Source of the DNA: Lichenostomus cassidix
Taxonomy: Eukaryota; Chordata; Aves; Passeriformes; Meliphagidae
Reading direction: 5' to 3'
DNA length: 64,000 nt
Assembly (NCBI GenBank): GCA_008360975.2
Contig: CM039182.1
Coordinates: 31,049,566-31,113,565, forward strand
Of this stretch, positions 26,501-39,051 are shown piece after piece (the stretch's first letter is position 1; each line of letters begins with the position of its first letter). The notes beneath the pieces are model-generated. The model saw only the letters and a program-made list of their open reading frames with translations. It was not told where the DNA came from and did no database searches. Made by a program: the position numbers and the translations under genes.

Positions 26501-29500
26501 AAGACCCACTGCAAGAGAGAAGAGAGGATAATGGTTTGGGGAAAACATTGGATTCAAAGTTCATTGGAATATCTTTTTTTTGTATGTCCAATGCTAGAAA
26601 GGGCTTTCTAGCCCTTTCATTAAATTTTTCTACTATTGTCACAAACACTAGTCTAGAAGACTTTGGAGAATTCACCTTGCATATTCAGAAAAAGTGGTAA
26701 GGTAATTCTAGAGTTATATACATAAATATTCATCACAAAACTCAGTCTAACCTTCTATTTTCCATCATCAACCTCTAATATTCATACTTTTTAAATGTTC
26801 CTCACCATGAAAAAAATATCAACTTAAGCAAAGTTGATGTCAGCAGAGATCAGCAGGAGACACAGTATACTGGACACAGACCTTTTATACAGAAAATGAA
26901 AAAAGATATCCCTTTTGAGAGCTAACATGACACACAACCAAATTACAAAAGAAAGAGAACATTTCATCCATGCACTTTGTTTCCTGGTATCATTTTGGTA
27001 AATATTTTCCCAAATAGGTCCAACTCTTTTTTTGCAGGTTTCTTTTTCAGAGCTCATTTTCAGAGCAGAAGCCAATGATTTCTCCACAACTCAATTTTAC
27101 AACCACTGTCACCAGTCACGTGACAAATATCACCTCTTCCTTGGGATATGCCAAATATTAGTTCTTCTAATTATATTGTTTTGTTGAATAAAGAAGAAAT
27201 ACAGGGACAGTGTCCCATATGATGTGCAGGGGCGAGCATTAGCATAATGTACTACGTACTAAATCTCTGCTCACTTAATCAGAGAGAGAGGGTGACCTTC
27301 TTTTCTTAGTTAAATTGTCCAATTGAAGTTTGAATTCCCATTTCACACATTTGCAGAGTGGATCCACTGCTTTGTCTTCTTTCATTTGTTTCAATCTCTT
27401 TGGCTAGTTTTCCTTATGTGCAATTCATATCTCATAAACCATTTTTTGTGGGGACAGAACCTGGTCCCAAGCACTAATGTACAACTGATTAGAAGCGAGC
27501 CATATGCTCCCCTAAATTACTAGTTCTGCTTACTGAGAAAAGCAGAAAGAGTGTTGAGGATTCCTTGGGCGAAAGCCTCTTGTCTTCTGCTATCCTTTAT
27601 TTAGAAGTCAGAGCACTGGTGTTGCTCCATGATGCTGACCCAGTCAGCAGCGCTGCAAGAGCCTCCTGTGCAGGACCCTGGAGAGTGCCTTCCCCGCCCC
27701 GCGGGACCGCCAGCTGCTCCTGGGCTTGGGGAAAGAGATTTCAAGAAAATACGTGTTTTCAGAGAGGGGAATAAGTGTATGGGCTCGGCTACCCATCCTG
27801 CTAAGAGGGAGACAAGGCAGATATATGTGCTGGTGATTTATGTGAGAAATTTCCCTCAGGGAATGTTTTCTTTGTTCACTATGCATTCCACATTTCCTGC
27901 CCGTTCTTTGCCTGCAGTGGGAAAATAGTTTGTTTAAGGAGATTTTTTACAGGCAGTCCTTTAATTTTTTTTTTAAGGTTGTATCCTGAAATAGGAATTT
28001 TAAATCTTTTGATAGCATAGAAATGTCTCTGAGTCCTTCCTTCCTCCCCCTGAGAACGACATAGAGACACTTCACCTGTGATTTACCTTTGCCTGCATTG
28101 TTTACATCCCTCAGCCGAGGTCACACAGCAGTTTTGTGACAACAATAGCAACTGCACACATGGGCAGAGTCTTACAGAAAGTACGATGTGTTTTTCCCTG
28201 GCAGCTACACTGGAGAATGCTCCTGAGGATTGTTTACAAGATTCCACAGATCACAATGTGAAAATTTCTAAGTAGCAGTGAGTATGACTGCCTCTGAAGA
28301 TGGACAGTCTATTTTGGTTTTGTAGTTTCTTTCCCCAAACAATTTTCCTGATACTGATTTTACTAAAAATATCATCATTGGAATGACTTCATAGAATCTT
28401 AAAAATAGGCCAGTGAGTGGATGTTAGCATACATGTTTGGAAATGTGCGTTCAGTTTTAAATTGAGAAGTGTAATTCAGATCACTTTTCATCTCACAGTT
28501 TCATTGTGATGATAAGCTGGCAGAACTGAAGTGTCTCCTGTTTTTTAATGACTTAGGAGCATAAACTATGCAGAGGAAAGAAAGCACAATGGGATTCCTT
28601 TTAATACTCAAACAGAAAACAAACCCACACTGTTCCTTATCAGAGGTGTTATTCCTCACCAACACAAAGCACAGAAATTGCTTCAGGCATTCTCATAAAA
28701 GCAATTTCAGTTATAAAGAGAAACACAAGGTAAGGAGGAAATATTCAAGAGCTGATGTTTTCTCTTATTTAACTGACAGGTTTCTTGAATACTTGGCTGG
28801 CTTTTTATCTCATGTCTGTCAGACAATTTATATTGCAGCAGGTAAGACTCCTGAAGAAAAAGAACTCTGAGTAGAATATAATTGTTTACTAATTAGGTGA
28901 CAAAAGGCTGACTCTTGTACATGGATTACATACACCAATACAGTGCACATGAAAACACACATATTATACATATCAATAAGCATGTGGGTGGAGGATCAGA
29001 TGATCACTTCTCATCAGCTTCAACATTCCTTTTTGGTGACTGTGTCTGTGAGCGTGCACACATCCATGCATAAAACTTCCTTGTCAATGAAGGATAGGAC
29101 ATGACAGGCATTTAGTTACAGGTTATTAGTGATTTGAAAGAGTAGGTGTAAAATGGGACTCCCAAACAGCTGCAGAAAAGATTTTTTTTATTTTTGTAGA
29201 GAAGAAAGGGAACACTTCATAGTACTAGAAAACAACAGATTTGAAAAGGTTCCAAAAGAATATCTGAAATTCCAGATCCTTTTCTAAGACCTTGAGCAAA
29301 AACCTCTTTGTGGTTGCTGGCATTAAAGAAATGCTATACAGCTTGAGTAAACCTAATGCTTCTATTCAAGACTGTCTCAAAGGATTGAAGCCAACTAAAA
29401 GATTAGATGGAATCTGAGTTTTAGACCAGAGATTCATTTGTAACAGGATTCCCTTTAATAGCAAATGCTATTTAATATTATTGATGTGGGCGTTACGGTC

Positions 29501-30125
29501 CCCAGCAGCATGTCATCTCCTTGAAGAGCTCCATAATTCCTTTGGTAAGATGACTGTACAGAAGTCTCCTTCCCTTTTGATAACTGACCCAGAGGGCATT
29601 TACTGAGTTCAAAGAGAAGGCACATTTTTTTCCCTTGTAAAGGCAATCTATATAGAAGAGAAAGCACAAAGAATCACACTTTTTTCCCTCCTATAGACAC
29701 TTTATTTAATATGTGTATTCATGAATAATATTTCTTTTTCTAAACTGTTGACTCATCTTTGCTTATGTGCATATTATCATGCAGCATTCTGAGTAAGTGA
29801 TGGCATAACCTTATATGTTATATAGGTTTATCTCAAATAACATAATTTTTGAGTGAACTGCCCAAGAGAACAAAAATAATTATGTAATAAAAGATGCAGA
29901 AGATATTGATGCTGACTTGCAGGGGTAAAAATAGCTATACAAGTTAATACAACAATGCATGGAAGTCACTATAACCAGTTTTTGTGATTCTGGGATTTTA
30001 GCCCCAAGAAAAGCACAGGACTAAACCCCTGAAAAATCAGGATATATCTGTGACTTTTTTTTCCTTTTTCTTTATTCCTGAATATCGGTTAAACCTGTGA
30101 CATGTTCAGATGTCCTGCTTTCCAC
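26501..30125. other. Intergenic desert, no gene recognised
   Basis: AT-rich DNA without a recognised gene. Contains a GTCACGTGAC palindrome at 27,115-27,124 and a small GC-rich patch near 27,640-27,730 with an Sp1-type box (CCCCGCCCCGCGGG, 27,692-27,705). Small inverted repeats occur near 26,590-26,615. The open frames are short and show no domain. Confidence 0.6.
27115..27124. promoter_or_regulatory. Extended E-box palindrome (GTCACGTGAC)
   Basis: A perfect 10-bp dyad matching the core bound by USF, MiT/TFE and related bHLH-ZIP factors. It has an intact central CpG in CpG-poor DNA. There is no adjacent promoter or gene, so this is a motif observation only. Confidence 0.35.
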
Positions 30126-30580
30126 AGGCATAAAACTGATTTTCTTCCTAGTAACTGGTACAGTGTCATGTTTTGGATTTAGCATGACAATAATATTGAT
30201 AACACATGGATGTTTTGCTGTTTCTCAGCAGTGCTCATGGTTTTTCAAGGACTTTTCAGTTTTCAATGCTCTGCCTAAGAGGAGGTGCAAAAGAAGCTGG
30301 GAGGGAACATAGCCAGAACAGCTGTACTGAACTGGCCAAAGGGATATTCCACACCATGCCCAGGTTATAAACCAGGGGGCAAGCTGGGCTGGAGGGTCTG
30401 ATGAACGCTTAGGGCTGGGTTAGACATCAGTCAGCAAGTGGTGTGCAATTGTATGGTGCATCACTTCTCTTCCTTGAGTTTTATTTCCGTCTCTCTCTTT
30501 GTCATCTTCTTTTTTTAGTATAATAATTATTCATATTATATTTTACTTTATTTCAAATATTGCACTGTTTATTCAATTTT
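30126..30580 (+). mobile_element. Degraded avian endogenous retrovirus solo LTR
   Basis: Similar along its length to the copy at 49,479-50,068. Shared blocks include 'cttcctagtaactggtacagtg', 'tgataacacatggatgtttt', 'ccaaagggatattccacacca', 'gtgagcaattgtat'-like sequence and a TATA-like 'gttataaacca'. The 3' part is replaced by AT-rich sequence and the GGGGTTAAACCAC terminus is lost. No retroviral coding sequence adjoins it. Both ends are approximate. The family is recognised from memory as an ERVL-type LTR common in neoavian birds. Confidence 0.8.
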
Positions 30581-33500
30581 ATTTAATTCAAATTTTAAAA
30601 ATAATTTAAAGTTAATTAAAAACATATTGTGATTATTTCTTTTTAAAGGGAAATCTAAACTTTATCCCTTATTTAGAATCCCCCTATATCTAAAGTTTTT
30701 ACAGCAAAATTAACATTGTGTGGTAAGAACTGCAGCATGTGTTAATCCATTTACTTTTTCTTGATACTGTCCTGTGGCACATTCATCATTTACACACACA
30801 CAATTTGAATGAAATTAATTATATTTAAAGATACAAAATTTCTACTTAAAATTCAACAGCAGTATTCAATTTCAGGTTATTTATCTTATATTTCAGGTTT
30901 TCATGTTGAAATTTCTATAGATCTTATTTCTGATTTATGCCAGAGATTAATCGCAAAAAGACAGCATAAGTAATTTTCATTTAGTTATTAATATATCTCA
31001 GTCCTCATCCTCATCATAAATACTATATCCAACATATGTAACTCATGAAGGTACACAGAGAGTAAATTTTCCTGTGGCAAAGTGCATTAAAATTCTTTCT
31101 GTATACCTTTCTTTTACAGGCATATTAAAAAGACTTTTTACTACTGGATTGTCAAATAGTGCCACTAAGACCACAGCCACTTCAGGAAAGAAGACATTAT
31201 TTCAAAAGATCGTATTTGCAGTTTTGCAAAATACTACAGGTTATACGAACATTATGCTACAAGTTACCATTCATCTGCTTTAAGAAGGACAATTCTGAAG
31301 AGTGATCTCAACTGCCTGGTTGATCTGGTTGTGTTGGATTTAATGGGAACTGGGCATGTTCATCACCATCCTGGGGTAAGATTTGAAGGGAACAAAACAC
31401 AAATCACTGCATTTTACTATAAACTCTGTAACCCAGCTGGGTCTCGAATCAGATGCCACATAATTTAAGGTAGAAAAATCTCTCAATTACCTTTAAAATG
31501 TAGCTCCTAAACAAACAACCAAGCAAAAAGGCCACAGTAGTCTCAATTGCTAAAAGGAGTCTAATGCCCAGTCCCTGATCTGTGCTCAAGCACCTCCTGA
31601 AATGTGTCAGCATTTTCCTAGTGTAAAATTTCTCAGAGTAAAATAATCACCTTCTATAGCTGTTAAATTAGTCTGTACAGTCTATAGCTGCACTTTCCCT
31701 AGAGCATAGAGAGACATCAAATACCAGAGTGTTAAAGACCAGACAGTTATATAGTTAACATAGTAACTTATCACCCATCTATCCATAGGTGGAGACATAG
31801 ATCTTCCAGGGATCTGTGTGACTTTGGTGCTGAAACTTGTTTTTGAAAAGCAGAGGTAACACATGCACTCAGTAAAGCTCATCTTCTCCCCTGCTGCTCC
31901 TTTCCCTGTAGCAATGACAGATCAGGTAAAATGGGTAGCATTGACCAACTCCCTGCTTCTTCACAGAATTCACTGCACAGGCTGCTAAGGAAAGTGCCAG
32001 TGCTCAGAAACATCTATCACTATCCTGAACCTGTTTCCCATCCACTCTGTGAATTTTCTATAAAAGTAAAAGGCAATAGAAGTTTATCATATCCCTTTCA
32101 TATCTTCCTCATCTTTGCAAGCCTTTCTATGGTTTTCCCAACCTCAATTCATGCTCCTACCCCTTTTCTTGTGCCCCACAGAGTCAAGGGTTCACAGGTG
32201 ACCTTGACATCAGCAAACTACTTTTCAGAAAGATCAGATTTACATCAATGTTGGAAGCAAATTCTATAACAACAAATTAAATCAGAATAAAGTTTAAGTC
32301 TAAGATGCATGCTGAAGATCCAGGATAATTCAGATGACTGAACTGAAGCTAACACATGTGGGCTGTTAAAGTAATATGAGTGCTAAGACTATGAGGGGCA
32401 GTTGCTGGAAAGAGCTGTCACTCTCTCCTGCTACAGCCTGAAGGAGAGCAAACTCATTCATTTGCCTTCAGAGTTTGATAATGACTGATAGGTTGTAGAA
32501 AAAGCAAAACATTTGAGATTCAATAAGGAAACCAATAGTTTATATTTGCTTTCTACAACCTGGAATGCTTAATTCAATATCCATGTACTAACATCCCACT
32601 ATTACCAATCCTTCTTCATTCCCAGTTGAACTAGTTCATGAGCTCACTACATTAATTCTAACTCATTAGTTTGCTTGACAGTGTCGGAAAAGGCCAATCA
32701 CCAACATTTGAAAAGGTAAATAGTTAAAAAGTCCTCACCCCAGATCCAATAATAACTGCACATATTTGTAGCTCCTAAACTAGAATAGTTATTCAAACAC
32801 AGAGAGCCAGAGAATGAACAATTGTAAATGACAACTGAGGAATTTTATCTATGATAGGTAAGAAATATTCTTCTGCTATTTGAGCTGGAATGGTGGTCTG
32901 CCTTGGTGGGATGTCTGCTGGTGGGTATATGTCAGAGCAAGCACAACCTATTTCTAGAGTCAAGGTTAGGAGATAAATCCAGAGGCCATAAATTATGATT
33001 ACTGCTCATTCTCTTCTACCAAGTCACTGCTGCAGATGTGCTAGAAAAGGATTTCTAAACACTGCAATATCATCTTTTTGCAGAACTGCCTTCCTTTCTC
33101 CCTACATTTCCCTCTCCAGACTGACTCACTTTCCTCTCTTAGTGTCTGTACACAGAAGATATTTTCACTCTAGCTTTGGCTGGTCTCCATTTTTGCAATT
33201 TTTTGCCAGGAGTTATTTTTGCCAGAAGTCACGTGTATGTGGGGTTCTGCCACAAAACCAACTTTTTTAAAACCACTAGTACCAATAATAAACACTAAAA
33301 TTAAAATGAGGATGAGGACTGAATCTAAAAATGTGGTCTATTTTAGGTAATGGATCAATTTTTCTCTACTGAAGCAAATTATCTTCCAAATGAGATTCTG
33401 TGTGTCAGCAAAAGAATATAATAGAACATTGCCAGATTATTTTTCAGCAAAGGAAAGGATACACATGTGAGTTTTGGTGATTGCCTTTCCCCAGTTTTAC

Positions 33501-34702
33501 AGTCAAATGTAGACTCTTTGATCTAGGCTACTAGAAGATAGTAACTCTTTGAAGAAGACATTAGAAATTTATAAAGTATCTCAGAGATTTGATGTCAAAT
33601 AACAGATAGCATTTATGCAGCGACTCTAAAACAAATAATCTTTCATTTTCTTACAAGCTTCTGATAGAAATTAACCCCATTGCTACTAAATTTTTAAAGC
33701 ACATTTGAGTAGCTTATGTAAGTTCAATGACTCAATCAATCAATCCCAGCTAGTTAACCTTCTTGTATATCTATAATTTCACATGTTAGTCAGGATTTAG
33801 CCTAAACATTTATCACATAGTAAATACTAGCAAAAAAAGGCCTGAGTATATAACCTTTTGGTTTTATATACAATTGTGTTGTGCTAGGCTCATCACAGAC
33901 CCGAGGTGTATAAAAACGATCATCTTTATAATTCATTTTGGCCAAGTTTGCTCTATTAGGATGAAAACAGTGATGCTAACTGTTAAAAAGAAAGCCATTA
34001 AAAGAAAAAACATTATTTCTCCAACTTGAATGAATGGAGATTTTTTTTTTTTTGCATGTAAGGGTACAAATTGAGATAAAACCCAGTGAAACTTATGCAG
34101 ACATGTCTATGGCAGGCTGTCAGCTATAAGACTGCATGCACACTGAGACACTTAATAATTCTAATAATTTTAGAATAAAATTCTTGCAATGTTTATGTTG
34201 CTAACACACATGAAAAATACGGAAAATACGAATTTGTTTCTTCAGAGGCAGCAAATATTTGCAGGAACATTATCCATCATCTTTCAGGTTATACATCACC
34301 TACTTGTGACATATAGTTTTCCAGGCTGCACCCATATTAAAATGATACATCTATGAAGACCAAATGTTTTGTGTTTTGCCATGAGCTCTTTAGCTCCTTT
34401 TTCAGCTGAGACAATGTTGTTGCAAAATTTGATTGGAAAGGAGTTGTTTTCATCTGTGGCCTCATGGTGCCTGTGACCATGGAAATTCCAAAGAGTTTCT
34501 GGTATTCTGTGCTACCAAATGGTTAAAGAAAACTAATGCATTATCTGTCTTCAACATCTTTTCTTCATCTGCTTGGAATTTCCTGCAGAAGATATCTGCT
34601 TTCCCTCTGAAATAGATGGGAATGTTAGGGCACATCCTTCCAAGGGGATGTTGTCCTGGTTCTAGGTACCTTAAGTGGTAGGTTTAGGTTTCCTTTCACA
34701 GA
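30581..34702. other. Intergenic desert, no gene recognised
   Basis: Very AT-rich near 30,580-31,000, then ordinary AT-rich DNA. Open frames reach at most 112 codons (31,931-32,269) and none resembles a known protein. No repeat landmark recognised. Confidence 0.6.
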
Positions 34703-35275
34703 AACACAGAATCATATATGGGGAAAGGCTGGAAGGGTTATCCTAGAGCACACGGCACAGAACTGCATCCAGACAGCTCTTGAATACCTCCAGTGAGGGG
34801 GACTCCACAACATCTTGGGGCAACCTGTTCCAGTGTGGGGTCACTCACACAGTAAAGTTCTTCCTCATGTTCAGATGGAATTTCCTGTGCAGCAGTTTCT
34901 GCCCATTGCCTCTTGTCCTGTTGCTTGGCACCATTAAGAAGAACCTGGCTCCATCCTCTTGGCACCCTCCCTCTGGATACTGATAGACATTGATGAGGCC
35001 TGCTGTCAGTCAGCTCTTCTCGAGGCTGAACAGGCCCAGCTCCCTCAGCCTTTCCTCGTAAGAGAGATGCTCCAGTCCTTTAATGATCCTCTGCTGGACC
35101 TGCTCCAGGAGTTCCATGTCTCTTTGTACTGAGGAGCCCTGACCTGGAACCAGTGGTACAGATGCAGCCAGGGCTGAGAAGAGGGGCAGGATCATCTCCC
35201 TCAACCTGCTGGCAATGCTCTTCCTAATGCACTCCAGGATTCCTTTGGCTTTCTGGGCCACAAGGGCATACTGCT
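34703..35275 (-). mobile_element. CR1 LINE, 5'-truncated
   Basis: On the minus strand the element runs from about 35,275 (ORF2 C-terminus, 'cagcagtatgcccttgtgg') to a 3' terminus with ATATGATTCTGTG near 34,703. Plus-strand landmarks are 'gaggctgaacaggcccagct', 'ctcagcctttcctcgtaaga' and 'ccagtgagggggactccaca', the reverse complements of CR1 blocks. About 570 bp, with frame breaks. Confidence 0.93.
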
Positions 35276-36657
35276 GTCCTTACAGTGGCAACAAACACAG
35301 AGCTGTGGCTAAGGAAAGGCTGGATAGATCACCTTGCTGGGGGAAAGCCTGAGAGCCCAAGGGCAGCCTGTGGTGACTGAGTCCTGTGGTGCATTTGCAT
35401 CAATGGGAGTTTTCCACATCACTACATGCCTCATTCTCTCCTGACAACTTCCTTGTCTTTCAGCTTCTGCCACTTCCGTCTCCTCACTCAAGATTACAAT
35501 TACACCAAATGACTATGGCTTCTGATGCTGCTTTGCATTTGGCCTGACCCGCATAGACAGGTTACAAAAGGAAGCTAGAAGAAAGCTGTACACGCCTACT
35601 GACTCTGAACAGGCTTTTATTTAAGCAGCAAACCAGAGCCTATCACAACATTTGAGCTGTGATCAGAGCTAGTTTGAGCCTAGGCTACTTAAGAGAGTAT
35701 GTCCTAGATTGAATAAAACAGGGAAGCACTAACCAAATTAAAGATTATTCTAAGTTAAGTAAAAAGTCTTCATATTGCTTTATGAAAATAGTGCAATCTG
35801 AAACTAAACACAGTTCAAGGAATTGGGGCTTGTGGTTTTTTGGAATGGTTAGCTCAATCAGTCTGTGATTAGATGTTGATTTTATAGCCACTGAAGAAGT
35901 AACTGGAAGTGTTTTTGATATTCTCTGGGAGCATCTGCCTCATAAAATTAAGACATAATGTTTCCAGAAAACACTGGTAAGTTGGCTTTGCTATCTGTCA
36001 TTAGAGAATAATCCTTTGTGTTGTTTGCAATCTGATATATTTGTAACTTACCTCTTTTTTCATAATAATTGTTCTTTTTTCCACCTGAGTAAGCTAACAG
36101 AAGAATCTGGGTTTTGAGCTTGTCATTCTCTCTTCATTCAGTCTTCCTTTCAACCAGGCACACAGAAGAAATAGCTCTTATTCGATGCCAAAGTACTGGA
36201 TCCTATCTTTTCAGTGCTGAAAAGAAAAACCACTGACTTTTTTCATTTAAAAAGCCACACTTGTCATTCTTCCCGTTCAAGCTTATCACAGATATTTAAA
36301 GTATCTGACAGCCACAAGTGACATTGCTTACAGTCTCTTGAAACATGCACTTCTTGTTAGCTTTAATGCCCTTTCAAATAACTGTTACTTGTTATTTTCA
36401 TTTAAAAGAGAAAACTGCTCACTTTTCAACAGTATTTCATTAATGCAAAATAAACTTTTTAGATCTGGATGAGACTATTTATAAACCTAGCCCCTTCTTG
36501 TGCCTTCTGTGCAGTTGGCAGGGAAATTAGCTGGAAGAGGCCAAGAGGTTGACCAGAGCAGTTCACCTATATACAGCCCGTTGTGCAGGGGCCCAGGCAG
36601 ACAGACAAGACTCAGATTATCAGCTGTTCTAAACTGTTGCTTTGTTTCATTTATTTT
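35276..36657. other. Intergenic desert, no gene recognised
   Basis: AT-rich, with short frames only and no recognised repeat. It lies between two minus-strand CR1 copies. Nothing else is seen. Confidence 0.6.
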
Positions 36658-36810
36658 TGACTTCAGTAGGAATGAACCTACAATGATCATCCAGTCCAAC
36701 TGCCTAACCACTTCAGGGCTGACCAAAACTTAAAGTATATCATTAAGGACATTGTTCAAATACCTCCTAAACTCTGACAGAGATGGGTGATCTACCACCT
36801 CCCCAGGAAG
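36658..36810 (-). mobile_element. CR1 LINE 3' fragment, older copy
   Basis: On the plus strand 'atgatcatccagtccaactg' and 'gggtgatctaccacctcccc' are reverse complements of the CR1 3' region. It is joined directly to the pentamer array at 36,811. On the minus strand it lies beyond the tail of the next CR1 copy, so a second CR1 inserted beside or into this one. Confidence 0.85.
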
Positions 36811-36860
36811 GAATAGAATAGAATAGAATAGAATAGAATAGAATAGAATAGAATAGAATA
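36811..36860 (-). repeat. (GAATA)10 microsatellite, CR1 tail
   Basis: Ten perfect GAATA units. On the minus strand they read ATTCT repeats immediately after the 3' end of the CR1 at 36,861-37,227. The array is therefore that element's expanded tail. Confidence 0.97.
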
Positions 36861-37227
36861 TGTTTGTGTTGGAAGGGACCTAAAAAAAACATCTAATTCC
36901 AACCATCCTGCCATAGGCAGGGACACCTTTCAACAGATCAGATTGCTCAGAGCTCCATTCAACTTGGCCTTAAATGCTTCCAAAGATGGGGCCTCCTCAG
37001 CTTTTTGGGCAACATGTTCCAGTGCCTTATCACCCTTACAGGAAAGAAGTTTGTCTTATACCTCATCAAAACCTACTCTCTTTCAGTTTGAAGCCATTCC
37101 CCCTCATCCTGTCACTACATGCTCTTGTAAATAGTCCCTCTCTATCTCTTTTCTAAGTTCTCTTCAGGTACTAGAAGGCTGCAATTAGGTCACTATGAAA
37201 CCTTCTCTTTTCCAGGCTGAACAAAGT
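36861..37227 (-). mobile_element. CR1 LINE, 5'-truncated
   Basis: Plus-strand landmarks 'tgtgttggaagggaccta', 'ccattcaacttggccttaaa', 'cctcatcctgtcactaca' and 'ttttccaggctgaacaaa' are reverse complements of CR1 3' sequence. Similar to the copies at 54,140 and 60,544, so of the same subfamily. About 365 bp. Confidence 0.93.
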
Positions 37228-39030
37228 AGAACTTTGGGTCTGCTTTACCTTGTTTTTATATCTTCATTGATGTATACCTGATGTTTATCACTGCCTGAAA
37301 TTAGGAACACCTTCATCCTGAGCAGTGATGAGAGACTAGTTTGGGAGGAGATGAAGGAGCTGCAGTTTCTAGCAAATGGGGTGGAAGGAATACAAGCCAT
37401 GTTATTCTATGTAGAATGTAAGCTAAAGACATTGAAAAATATCTCTACTTTCTTGCAATTTAAATTTCCCCATTCCTCTGAACACCAGCTATGTAATTAG
37501 CTCATTATTATCCAGGGACTAAAGATAGGTGCTGGTGGGTGCTCCCTGTGCTTTGAACTGTACCCTCAGCAGATAGTGAGACTGCTGGGAGGACACTTGC
37601 TTAGTCTTCAAAACTTTGTTAGGCTGCCATGAAGAGCTAATGCTGTTAGTGCACACATTGACAGAATCTCAGAGAGATAAAAATCATTTCTCTTAGGAAA
37701 TGTGGGACAGCCTCATTAAAAAAGAAAAAAAGAAAAAAAGACATCGCTTGTTGTAAAAAAATCTTCATTTTAATATCTCCAGCTAAATCATTTCAGGATA
37801 AAGCTCATCAAACAGTTTCTGAAACTTCTTATTGGCTAATTCTGTATCACATTAAATGCCATATCAACACAATACTTTCATGATTGTTTAATCATGGTCG
37901 TTATTCCCCTGGGAATCACTCAGAGGCTACAGTCCCTCTAGGGTTTTCCCTATCTGTCTTCTCAATAACTGACCTAGCAAAAAAAGCCCTTTCCTTTTCC
38001 ACCAAATGAACTTGAAGTTACATTAAGCAGGGTGAGCTGATGAAACTACTGAAAAGGGAAAACACCTCTTGTGTTTCCCCTGTTGTCTGTCCCACCACAT
38101 AGGTAGCACTGGGGACCTCTCTGTGACCTACTCAGCTCAGAAACACCACACACAAGCACAGGAAAAGAGAACATTCTCTGTGTGAGCAGTGAGCTCAGTT
38201 GGCTTGGGAAGGCAGCTGAATATTAGAGTGAGAAGAGGAGAAAGTACTCTGTGGGAGCCAACAGTGCTTGCAATGAGACCCTGAGAGCTCAGGAGAGGCC
38301 CTGAGAGCTCCCCTTCTCAAGGGACAGTGAGATGTTAGAAAAGGGGATTATGGAAATACATCCTGGAAAAATTTACCCTCTGTTTCTTTTTCAAATGTGT
38401 CTGTGTTTACTTGTGTGAGTCTTATCAGGATTACTGCTCAGGGAGAGGAAGAAACATGAAATGCAGTGGAAACAGATCGTTATTTGTAAAATTACTGGAA
38501 TAGTATTAACCTGGACAATATAAGAATAAAAACCCCCTGTGTAAGTCCAACATGTTTTTCCTTTTTTAAGATATATTGCTGCTTTCTGACAATTTCCATG
38601 TATTTAATATTTTTGTTGTTTCAAAATTACCCAATAATATCTGTCTTTAATTCTGGCATTTGAAACTAAATAATTAAATATAATTCTAGTTATTAAATCA
38701 AATACTCTGAACATTCTGAAAAGAATAATTTATTATTATAGCACATATAAATGGCACATTTATATAGACTTCAGAAGAAAATATTGTGAACAGAAAATAC
38801 ATTACTCTTAGAAATGGTAGAATAACAACACTTGAATCTCATTTTCTATCTACTATGCATTCATAAAATCAGTTTTATTAATAAAATGTCATCATAAAAA
38901 TTAACAAAATAAATGTTGAAAATTAAATTATGAAAATATAAACATTATTAAGTGAAACTATATTCTGGAAAGTAAGACCATCTTGTCCATCTATAATAAC
39001 CTTTACACTTAGATAAAAACAATAATAAAA

Positions 39031-39051
39031 GATTTACAGGGCCTGTAAATC
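39031..39051. repeat. Perfect 21-bp palindrome
   Basis: Ten-bp arms GATTTACAGG and CCTGTAAATC flank a single G. A perfect dyad of this length is rare by chance in 64 kb. It could be a site for a dimeric factor or a small hairpin. No gene adjoins. Confidence 0.85.

Noticed and set aside
36811..36860. Pentamer array as a CRISPR-like or satellite array
   Set aside because: It has no spacers and is directly explained as the tail of the adjacent CR1.
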